Below, one piece after another: positions 37,601 through 49,600 of a stretch of 64,000 nucleotides of DNA (its first letter is position 1; every line of letters begins with the position of its first letter). The notes beneath the pieces are model-generated. The model had not been told where the DNA came from, ran no database searches, and saw nothing but the letters and a program-made list of their open reading frames with translations. Origin of the DNA: Plazaster borealis (lineage: Eukaryota > Echinodermata > Asteroidea > Forcipulatida > Labidiasteridae); NCBI GenBank assembly GCA_021014325.1, contig CM037470.1:8473147-8537146 (forward strand), in the 5' to 3' direction. The position numbers and the translations under genes were made by a program.

Positions 37601-40600
37601 TTGTATGCATCTACGTTAAAACGTTTATGACTGATGAGAACTATTCCTAAATGTCAATTTCACCTGTTGGTCACCCGAAATTGAGCACGACATCACAAAT
37701 CATCATTTTCATTACTGTCATAGGGAAATTCTTTGGTTCAGTACCGTGTATGCCCACCTCGTGCTGCAATACACGCAATGCATCGGTTGCGCATGCTTTC
37801 GATCAATCGTCTTATGGCTGCTTGTGGGATTCTTGCCCCTTCTTCCTGGAGAGCTTCGATTAGCATTTGCCTGTTGTTTGGTCTTTGGTTTCTTATCGTG
37901 ATACGCCGCCCTAGCTCATCCCAGAGATGTTCTATGGGGCTAAGGTCTGGCGAGTACGGCATCCACTCAATAACCTTGACATTGTGGGTCTGCAGAAATG
38001 TGTCTGTATCATCTTGCAAGGTTACAGATGGTGGTAACCTGGGAGCAGCGAAGGCGTTGTGCCACCACACGCTGCGTGTCACCACTCTAAAGCATCCCTA
38101 CTGCAGGGAGGCATTGTTCACTGGTCAGGCGCGGCATGTTCAATATGAAACTGTTTTTCTGAACGTCTGTATGGCAAAGTTTGGTGTAGGCAAATGAAAG
38201 AATGCCAGTCTATACACAAATGTTTGCTTTCTGCAGAAATGTCAAATTGGGCAGTTCACAAATAGAGAGGCACTGAAACATATCGTGCTCAATTTCGGGT
38301 TACCAACAGGTGAAATTGACATTCAGGAATAGTTGTCATCAGTCATAAACGTTTTAACATAGATGCATACAAAAAGAAAAAGATCTTGATAAGTTTATTT
38401 TGATGCTCAGTATATATATTGTGTATGTTATTCCTGAGATTTTAGCAGTGGAGGATTTCGTTGGGAGGCGACTGTATCAATGGGAAAGTTGGAATAAGGG
38501 AATATTTTTCAAACACTGGGTGAACTTGCTAATGGGTGACTTTGTAGTGGATGACTTTGCTAGTGGATGACTTTGCTAGTGGATGACTTTGCTAGTGGAT
38601 GACTTTGCTAGTGGATGACTTTGCTACTTTGTAGCGGATGACTTTGCTAGTGGATGACTTTGCTAGTGGATGACTTTGCTACTTTGTAGTGGATGACTTT
38701 GCTAGTGGATGACTTTGCTAGTGGATGACTTTGCTAGTGGATGACTTTGCTAGTGGATGACTTTGCTAGTGGATGACTTTGCTAGTGGATGACTTTGCTA
38801 CTTTGTAGTGGATGACTTTGCTAGTGGATGACTTTGCTAGTGGATGACTTTGCTAGTGGATGACTTTGCTAGTGGATGACTTTTCTAGTGATTGACTTTG
38901 CTAGTAAGTGCGGGATTTTGCAACTGGGTGACTTTGCTACTGGGTGATTTTGCTACTTGATGATTTTGCTAGTGGACAAGATGTCTGGCTTATGTTTTTT
39001 CATCTATGATATCAAGTTATTCCCCCCGTTTAAAGAAAGCATCCAGAAGTGTGCACGCATCATGTAGCAATTTGCATTGAACTCAAAGACAATTTTGAAG
39101 AATGTAGAAAAGGCTTTAAATTTAAAACACATCATTTAATTTCCATTCCTCTCATTATAAAGCAATATGATACAGTCTGTGTCAGAGACTGTCATATCAC
39201 AAGTTGTTACAAGTAACAATTTGGGGAAGCTAGTCTCTGTACCCACTGACATTACTTTTGGATGTGTGGGAAAGGCTTTGTGATGGTTCATTGATAACAA
39301 GATGCACTTGTGAGTTGCTTCTTTATTGATTTAGTAAACATAGGGCATTGAATGGTGTTCATTTGTTGAATTTAATTCTGAATATCAGATGATTGAATTT
39401 TGTTTTTTCTTTTCCAAGTTTGAACTTTGCGAGTAACATTACCTTTGAATTCTCAGTTACCCTTAATGCAGGACTTCTCATTATTGAGCACAAACTTCAA
39501 TGTGACCCTGGTGTATCTGTTGTATGCTTGGAGTGATTTAAATGGACACTGAGTGGTTAATTATGACTGGAGGTATGAAATACCAGCAAACATACCATTT
39601 AGCTGGTTTCAAAATGGCAAAAATAAAACTATCGTGGGTACAGCTGTAGCTAAATCACTACATCTTTATTTGCTTCAATATTACTGCTAGATTAACCAGA
39701 CACAGGCAGAGACTATATATTAAGATACTGCCTCAATACATTGTAATATCTTACCTGTTGCGATATTCCTTCTCATGATCTGTCAGCACAATGCCTGGTA
39801 CCTTGACTCCACTACGGAGGAATCTATGGAATGATGCAGGGGGCAGTGGCTGGTCAGGACTTGGTTTGTTTATTGTGATGCCACTTCCAGATGTTGAGCT
39901 CTGTAGACTATCCAATAACATATCAGTCTGCAAGACAAGAATGTTGTTAAACTCATAAAAAACTCAAGCTGGTATAGCTTCATGATGGGGTGACATGAGA
40001 GCTTGTTACCAGATACACATTGACTGAGTGGTTTGACATTCTTTATATAAATTACCTTACTCATAATATATGATATCAAAAGTGCCAAAGAAAATCAGCA
40101 TGAACTATGCCAGGTATGATTAACCATGTATGTGTAGTGATCCAGCAGTTGGGTAGGCACATGTGGTGCTAATTGTACATACTATACCTGTTGTTTTGTG
40201 TGTTGGTCTTGTTGTGTGATTGGGTCTGTATGTGCAAACAGTTTTCCACCCACAGCTAGTCCAAGTTGATTCAATTCTAGGTAGTATGCAATATCATCTA
40301 CATCAACAAATGCTGGTTGACTAAATTCATCATTTTCTTTGAAGGGAAACTGCCCTCTTCTCATGTCATACACCATTCGTGACGATCCAATGTAGTCATA
40401 GCTCTCCTATCAAAACACATACAAAAAAACCACAAACAAACAAAACATTTAAAAATGAGGAATTCAGCTTTTAATCACAACTTGTTAAAATGTTGAAAAC
40501 ATAGTCATGGAAATTCAGAATATTTGTATAATTTAGACCTGCTCCACTATAACTAGAAACAGTATACCAAGTCATATTTCTAAATAGTAGCAGTCCCATG

Positions 40601-43600
40601 TGAAAAAAACCCTTCAATTTATGCAACAAAGCAAACTGTAATTGAACTTGTCTTTTTGTTAATTGTTTCAATTCCTGTCCACAGGTTGTTTTGCCAAGGG
40701 TCAAAATTTGCAGGCAACGCTCAACGTGTGTACTACTAGATTTTACATTGAGAACCTTATGTTTTGATTGCGTTAAACGTTATAAGTGCCTGCGTAAGCT
40801 TGCGCGCCAACACGCATATGGCTATGAATGCCTAATGTGCAACAGCCAACTCGGCCCAATTTCATGGCTCTGCTTTCTTGCCGAATTCTGTGCTTGCGAT
40901 CACCAGTCTTCACTGCAGAGCAAGTGCGAGTTTCTGTGCTAGCTGTGTAAACAAAACATGCCTAGTAACGTGGACTAGCACAGGCAATAAAATTGTCATG
41001 TGACCACATTTCAACCAATAGGACTGCCTAAACTGTCTGGGTACTTATGAATACAAGGTTTAATTAGTGCATTTACTTCTGGCCAGTCATAGAAGAAAAG
41101 CCCAACAACAACACAATTTTCTTTGAAGGAAAGTCAGTGTCACAAAATCTCGTTTTGATCTTTGACTTTCAGTCCTTGATTTGTGAACAACAAAACATGA
41201 CCGAACCGTCTCAGTAGAATGCTCTTGTTATCTGTGCATTATTATGGTGCTCATGAAACTCATGGAAACATACTTTATGACTCATTAGAAAAAGCATAGA
41301 ACAGGATTGTTAAGCTTGTATCAATAACACACAAATATATTCTCAAGATCAATGCTGGTGATGATGGAGGCCACAATTTCGATTTGTTTTCTCAAGCTAG
41401 AAGGAAAAAGTTATTACCCCTTGAAAGAAGACAAACATGATATCACTCATGTCTTGTTTGATTGTTGAATTCAATGCACCAAGGGCTTGTACTACAGCTA
41501 GTAGTGTGATGAAACTAGATGCAGAATGTTCGGCACCATCATGGGGAAGTACATTGTAGAAAAGAGATGTAGAATCCACCTAGATCAAACACACACATTG
41601 TTCAATACAGGTTAAGCAACTTACAATCACAGGAAGAGCCTTTTTAAAACCTAGGCAATTCAATTGGATATGACTGGTTAAATAATAAAACCAGAGTCTG
41701 AAAGTTTCACAGAATAGTTGTTCTAAGAATGTCTTGAATTCGACAAGGTTATTGACTTTGATAAGGTTATCGATTTTGACAAGATTATTAATTTTGATAA
41801 GGTTATTGATATTGAGTTTGATAAGGTTATCGATTTTGATAAGGTTATTGACCTTAATAATGTTAATGAGTTTGATAAGGATATTGACTTTGAAAGGCAA
41901 TTGATTTTGATAAGGTAATTGTTATTGATAAGGTTATTGATTTTGTATTGAGTACTATTTGAACCTACCTGTGCTGTCACCAGTATGAGGGAGTTGTTGT
42001 TCAGACCTTGCGTCTTATCAGTGGGTACTAATGTAACCCAGGAGTTATAATCACCAAGAGGGTCACAAAAATATGCTGCAAAGAGAAAACAACACCATAA
42101 GCACACAATACAGGTTTATTTTTGTAGGACATGTACATGACCTTTCGTGGATTAATACATGTACATAAAATGAAGGCCTAATAATTTTCGGCTGAATAAA
42201 GAAATATTGTCTAGGGCGGGACTTGAACCTGTGACCTCCAGAATAACGTGCAGGCGCTCTACCAACAGAGCTATCTAGCCCTGATGTTGGCGGTCTCCCT
42301 CTTTTGTCAATATCTTTGTTTGGGGGAGCCAGTCAGAAGCCATTCAACCGTTAACTGTGGTATAGCCAAGGATCACACCCAAGTTTAAGATCCAACCTGG
42401 GAAGTGGCAGCGGAAGGATCACCTTAAGTCAGCCTTTACCCAGTCAGTTTCCCTTGTGGTTTATTACTTGATGTTTAACATGAAGGACAGAATAATATTA
42501 TCAATGACACAACTTATGCAGTGTCAAATCCTGGGCCTACATGGTTGTAAAATGTATACACACAAGTACATAATTGATTTTTTAATCCTAAAAGTTTGCT
42601 TTATGACTTGATCAGCCTCTTGGAGTTTCACTCTTAGTAAGGATATTCTTTTGGCGTATCTAGACTTTTTAGTTTGAACTTGAAGGATTTTGATAATGTT
42701 TTTTTGTTTGTTATTGCTGTCAACATAACTGGAGGACTCATCATCCACCTCAAAGAACCTCAATATTGTATCCAATCAAAGATGCATCACCACATTTTTT
42801 CAAAGTCACAAACTTTCATTTGAAATACTGAAAGGTAGTAAATAGATGAGCTATTGTCAGGAACCAACATTTTCTGTTATCAGCAGCCTATACAAAATGA
42901 ATTGTGGCATACACGAAAGTATTTAAAGTTTCATTATGATCTGTGTAACACTGTCATACAAAGAATTGCAAGTTATCAAGAAAAATCAGCAGTCTAAATT
43001 CATTTGGAGAAAATAATACATAACTTGTTTGTCTTTTGCTGAAAAATTGGGTGATGTGAGTTTGATTGTCTACATCCTCTTAACTTTGGGATAACTCCCA
43101 CTACATGTAATAGCATGTTCATCTGATACCAGCACAGTTCTATCCAACTCACGACAGAACAACAATATACACCTGTTTCAAATTACAAAATAAGGGGTGA
43201 GGTGGTAGCAGGTAAGTACAGTTAGCCTCATATTGGAATCCACCTAGGTAAAAACTAATGCACACAAATGATATATAGCTGTCATTTGTTGATAAAGTGG
43301 GTAACTTACAAAGTTCCAGATTAGTTGTTTGTTGGGTTCTTCTCATGCATGTAGGGGTATCCTTGGCTCCAAACATGAAGTCATGTACTTCAGTTGCACA
43401 CAGTGGATAGGAGCGAGGCTTTTTATCTATTGGCTCATTATGATCCATGTAACACTATCATACAAACAGCAAAAGTCATATCAATCAAAATATATAAAGC
43501 ATATTACTTTCACTTCCCTTCACCTTACAAGTTAACTTGTGCATTAAAAACAGCCTCCAAAAAGAGTTGTTCCAGCAGTCACAAGAAAGTACTGTAGGCT

Positions 43601-46600
43601 GGTCTGTTCAATAATTCATCAAAACATTAAGTTTTTGTCTCTATCGTATTGTGGAACATCATAAAAATGACAGCAATAGAAATAATAATTGTTATAGAAT
43701 AACTGCATTAATAACAAGTGTGAAAGAGTGTAATTGGTGGGTAGTTAAATAAACATTCAAATCAGGGACCTATAACAAAAGGGACAACAGGGGTCGATTT
43801 CACAAAACTCTTCCTAACTTAGGACTAGTCCTATAGGCAATGCTGAGAGATAGGACTAGTCTTAAGTACTGGTCCTAACTTAAGACTAGTCCTATCTCTT
43901 AGCATTGCCTAGGACTAGTCCTAAGTTAGGAAGAGTTTTGTGAAATCGACCCCAGGGTCCCCAGTTGTCTGAAGGTCCCCAGTTGAAAGGTATGTACAAA
44001 ACCAATATAAGCTGTTGCAAAAAAGTTAGAATACTAAAAAAGAGGGACAATAGGATGTCCCCAATTGCAGGTGTTTACACACTTGGGCTTACAGGCCCAC
44101 CCTTGTGGGGTCTTTTACACAATGGAACAAAGCTACCCCACAAAGTTTTCTTTGTTCAACTTGGACCCTTGTGTGTAAGTGTGCCCTTACACATGCCAAC
44201 TTACAGGGCACTTTTAACTATGGAACAATACTTCCCCACAAGGTTTTCTTTGTTCTAGTGGTACCCCACAGATAATTTCTTCAGAAAAGGGAATAATAGA
44301 ACAACAATGAAAGTACCCCATAACTGCCATATGTAAGGGTGTGTGTGTGCTTGAGCATGTCTATCCATTCAAACCGAAGACTTTTAACAAAAGGGATCCG
44401 GGTGTTTGACAGAGCGAGGACGTCCTCGCTTCGTTTTCGTGTACAAACCCAATGGGGACGTTGCTAAAAAAAGCTATACAATGTCCAAACAATGGGAGAA
44501 CAAAGAGAAGTCCTCGATTTACATGATTCACAAACATGTGTGTGTGTTTGTGCGTGGGGAGGGGTGGTTAGGGTGTACCCAGTGACTGACCTTGATGATG
44601 AGATTGACCTCAGCTTCACTGTACAGTGACAAGATAGGCACTTTGAGATCCATGAAGTTCATTGCATTTCCTTCAGGATTCCACTTTACACGACAATCAC
44701 CGTACTCACTATGATTGGTGTAATGTCCTAATTCAAATAAGTAGCACACATTAAAAAAACCACTTATTAAACAACTTGTGTAACTTTTAAGAAAAGAAGT
44801 CATGAGACCTGACAAAGAATAAGTGAGGAAGTAAGACTGCATTAATTAACCGGGAATTTAGGGCTGGATGTTATGAGTGAAAAGAAGAGAATCTGTTTGC
44901 AACTGTAAACAAGCAATAGACTAGTATACTCATCACTAGCACATGTATAGTGTTCTTTAACAATGTAACATTCAAATTCTGAGGGCCTTGTTGTCAATAC
45001 ATGGGTAAATAAACTCACTCACCAAAGTGTTGATTAGGACACTTGCGATCCGGAGAGAAGAAGAAGTTGTCTTGTTGGCTAATGTTTGAGTTAATGTTGA
45101 TGACTAAAATGCCTGCTACTTTCTTAGAGTCCATTAGTTTCTTAATGTTATCACTGAAACATAAAAAGCATTCCGTACAACATTACTCAATTTATTAACA
45201 TTACCTTCTGATTTGTTGTAGTTTACGTTCATTCATTCCTAACCAAACAAATGGTCGACAATTACTACTTAAATAAAATATTGTAAAAAGAAGAAGAAAT
45301 TAAAGTGAATCGTTAAACATCATGTAGACTAAAATAATTTGTATGAGAAAGGTGTGCAATCAACATTATAAGCACATGTTAACTTGAACCATCCATGACA
45401 AAACTTTCATTTATTCTTTTCTCACAAGCGTGACAATCTGTTAACTGAGTTTTTACAAGTTGGATTTGATGGTTGTATGATGAGTTTATAGACAATAAGA
45501 TGATAGGAATGAACATTACACAGTCTAAACTCAATGAGTTATCACGTCATTATTGTTTGATGCTGCTAAACTGGTCAGTTAAAGCACAGAGTAAGTTATG
45601 GTCAACACATATTAACTTTAAAAGTAATTTTGCCATAACTTTATTTGTATTTTTTTAAATGTTTATTAATTCAGGCTTTAAACAAGAACAAGACAAATAT
45701 AAGACAATCAAAAATATGCGGAAGTCTAGGGTTTGTCAAAAAATGAACCAAATCACTATCTAAAACAACAATCTTTGTGGTAACACTGTGTCAAAAATCT
45801 CTGAAATGAGTTGCTGTGGTTGGTTGGTGTAACAATATAAACTTTTAATCACTGTGTCAAAAATCTCTTGCTTAAAGCCTAAGTCCAGTGCGCTTGACCA
45901 CTCAGCCACAATACGCCACTTATACAACAACAACTTGTTATGATACAATAATGACTTACTAATTAAAGACTTGTGGTTCCATGAGAGGTATATACGGCTG
46001 ATGAGGACCAATGTCTATAATCCACTGTACATCAGAGTCATTGGCCATGTAATGAATCACACCAGTGTTTCCATAGAAATCACCTACAAAACAAATTGCA
46101 AATAGGTAGAAGAATCAACCTAAAGGCTTCTTTTGTTTGACATTACAGATATTGATGATGGAGGAGGTATCCAGATTATTACAATAAAGTTCCTTTTGAT
46201 CCCATTGAGCATTACATACATGTACATTAAACAAAATTGGGTTTCTAAAATGAAATACTCAAATAAAATAAAATACCTACATGTACAATGTATAGTTGAT
46301 TTACTATATTTACTGGCAGATAAAGACAAATTGTTCACCATTGGAATCAAGATTCAGACTTGAATAATCAATTTTCAAGTTACATTTGAATGATGTCTGG
46401 TACCTTGATCGGTAATATTTTAATGCTCAGACACCATTCAAATCTAACATGCAAGCAGCTTATTGACAAAACCCAATTGAATTTTGGAAATGGTCATGTA
46501 TTGTTGTTAGTCAAATAAAACCAGGTATCCATTGTATTTTGTGTCATTGTGTTTGGGACTTTGGGGTGCACTCTTGGTGGTCCAAATGCACAATCAACAA

Positions 46601-49600
46601 GACAAATGGGAAGAAATGAATTGTGTTTTAAATGATGATATCCCATAATGGTCTTTCAGTGAGGGCCGTTTGAAATGAGGATAAATCAGAAGCCAAACCA
46701 ATCTTACTTGTGCATCCTATCTGATGTGTTGCATTAAATCTCCTCACACATGGAGAAGTGCTCTTAATATCAGTATAGATCATATCTTGTGTTTTCCTCG
46801 CCGACACTGTAAACAAATATAAATAAAAGACATTGAATGGTATAATTTGATTATTAAAGTTGGAGTCTGCGTGGGCAACTAGGTTGTCACTGTTCCACAG
46901 GTTCATAGAATCGTAGTCAGACAACCCTCCTGGACTCCTCCTCAGTAGAAGTTAGAACACAGACAGTTTGTATGAACAGATGAAATGCCCGATGATGGGA
47001 GTTGGCCGATTTGCTTCCTATATGCACCAGTGGAAGTTGGCACCCTCCCCCCTATGCGAATGCCCACATAATTGAAAACTGCCCCTGTACTCTTCCCAAT
47101 GGGCTGAATTGGTCTAAAGTCCCTGGATTCACCATCAATAAGGTGGCTGACAAATGGCTACCCTGATATATGATTATGAGCAACAACTCGAGAGAAGAAT
47201 CAAATACATGTAGTACTTCACACACTATACAATAGTTTTATAATGGATGAATACTTAAGGAAATACAATGAACAATGAATTAAATCTAACTTGTTGATCC
47301 ATCTGATAGTTCACTACAAAACCTTAACATCAAGATCCATTTTATTCATTCAGATTTTTTACAAAGATATGTTGATACTGGTTGACTGTGTATTGCACAT
47401 ATTCTAATATACAGAAACCTTTGAAACCTTGTAATAAATGTTAAGGTGTGAATTTGGATCCCACTTTTCATAACAGACACATGTTGCTTCCTAACCCTCC
47501 ACTCACTGACTCATGGACCATCAGGGAGGAGTTTTAGGACTATTGCAACTAAAGTGGAAAAGATACCGAATCAGACCACCCTTTTTCATTCAAATACGAC
47601 CAAAAAAAGTATCTTATAAACTGAAATACGTGTATACGTACATATTATGTAGTACCATTATTTTCATTTGGTCATAGCAAATGATAATGTGGTGGTCTAA
47701 TACAGTATGTAACCCAATTGAGGCCTCCAGCTAGACCATTTCATGTCTTGATGTAGGATGGGTTCACAGTTAGTGCTATACATGTAGGCAGACTTCAAGG
47801 AAATGAGCAAAACAAATTGGTTACAATGCCTTGCTTGGGTATAGTCAGAGTTTTGCTCAAATGCCATCAACAGCATTCATTTTTATGTAGTGTCCAGTTA
47901 TTTTTGTTGTAGTATTACTTTCACTTTGACAGAAACAATGTCACATGCGGTTTGATTAAACTCATCTTTGAATTACGATGTCTCTGAATGCATGCGGAGT
48001 GAAATCAGAAGTGTGTCTCATGATACAGAAAGGTCTAATTGGCTTTCCTCTATCTGCTGATACTGTGTAAATCCAATGATAATATGAACATATTTAACCT
48101 TGCACTTTAACAATAATAATAGTGGCTTTTTATATAGCGCTCAAATCCGTCACTCAGTGATGCTCATGGCGCTCCAAGTATTGCAGCGCTTTATCACACC
48201 CGATGAACGTCTCAAAGCATATTTTTCCTACAAATTATGTGGAGCTACTGTCTGTTAATTTATACAGTACAGGAATTATTATGTTTAACTTCCCGGTAGA
48301 AGAACAAATTGTGATCTTTAAACAAAAAAAATCTTCTTTTAATATTAAAAGTTTACTCCTATATACATGTAGTATATAAGTACCTCTTTTTCTGATTTGT
48401 GGCTCCAAATAATATTATGGGCGCAATCTTTGAAGATTTTTAAAAATTTGCATTAGCCAATTTTAAAATTTGCGCAGGCGCAAATTTTGAACTAAAGTCT
48501 GCCCACACAAATGAAAATGAGCGGCTGAGGCACGAAATTGACACGAACTATGTGGTTTGCATGAATAGTTTCCCTTTTGGAAACAGAGGCGGTTTATATG
48601 CATTGTTGGCACCAGACTAGAATAATAATAATAATAATAATAATAAAGAATACTTAGTATAGCGCCGGTATCTGCCTAAAAGGTGCTCATGGCGCTTGAG
48701 GAGGAAAAACAAATTAGAACTGTGGATTGTTTGAGTAAGCTTGTTTGAACAAATGATATTTTAAGTTTGTCTTGAATGTTGTGATGGATGGAGATGATTT
48801 GACAGTCAGGGGAAGTTGGTTCCACACTCGGGCTGATGATGCAGAGAAAGATCTGTTGCCCCAAAGGGTAAAAGTTCTAGGCTGATGAAGCATCATGAGC
48901 TCATTAGAACGCAGTCCGGTGTATGCGGAGGTGTATGCGGATGGATGAGGTTGATGAGGTACTCTGGAGCATTGTTGTGAAGGACTTTGTAAACGAATAG
49001 GCCAAGTTTGTACTGAATTCTGTGTGATATTGGCAGCTAGTGGAGATCCTGTAATACAGGAGTGATGCGGGAAAATTTACTGGTGAGAGAGACTAATCTG
49101 GCAGCGATGTTTTGTAGACGCTGCAGACGGTTCAGTTGATTTTTCTTGATGTCATAAAGTAGTGAATTGCCCATGTCGATTTTGGAATTGATGAAAGCGT
49201 GAACCAGTATTTCAGTGGTGTGTTTGTCAAGATACTTCCGTATGTGTCCAATGTTACGGATGGACATGCAGACTGATCTAGAGATTGTTGTCACATGGGG
49301 TTTCATGGATAGTGATGAATCAAAGATAATGCCTAGATTACGGACTTCAGTAGATGGTATGATGGTCGAATCACCAATCCTAATAGATGGAGTATGAACT
49401 TTAGACGATTGCTGCTTTGAACCTACGATGATAAATTCTGTCTTTTGATTGTTAATTTTGAGCCAGTTTTGTGTCATCCAGGAACATACTTCATCAATGC
49501 ATACTTCCATCTGATGGATTGCTAGATTGACCTCATGCTGTTTAGGGTCTACTGACAGATATAGTTGGATATCATCTGCATAGCAATGATAAGATATATG

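Noticed and set aside
37733..38197. 154-codon + strand gene
   Set aside because: It is the complement of the Tc1 transposase C-terminal region on the - strand.
41580..42106. Two long - strand frames rich in Asn, Ile, Lys and Leu
   Set aside because: They are produced by an 18-bp repeat in the nicastrin intron; only 41969-42075 is real exon.
42216..42284. Functional tRNA gene on the - strand
   Set aside because: Same SINE family, with the shared body and terminal sequence.
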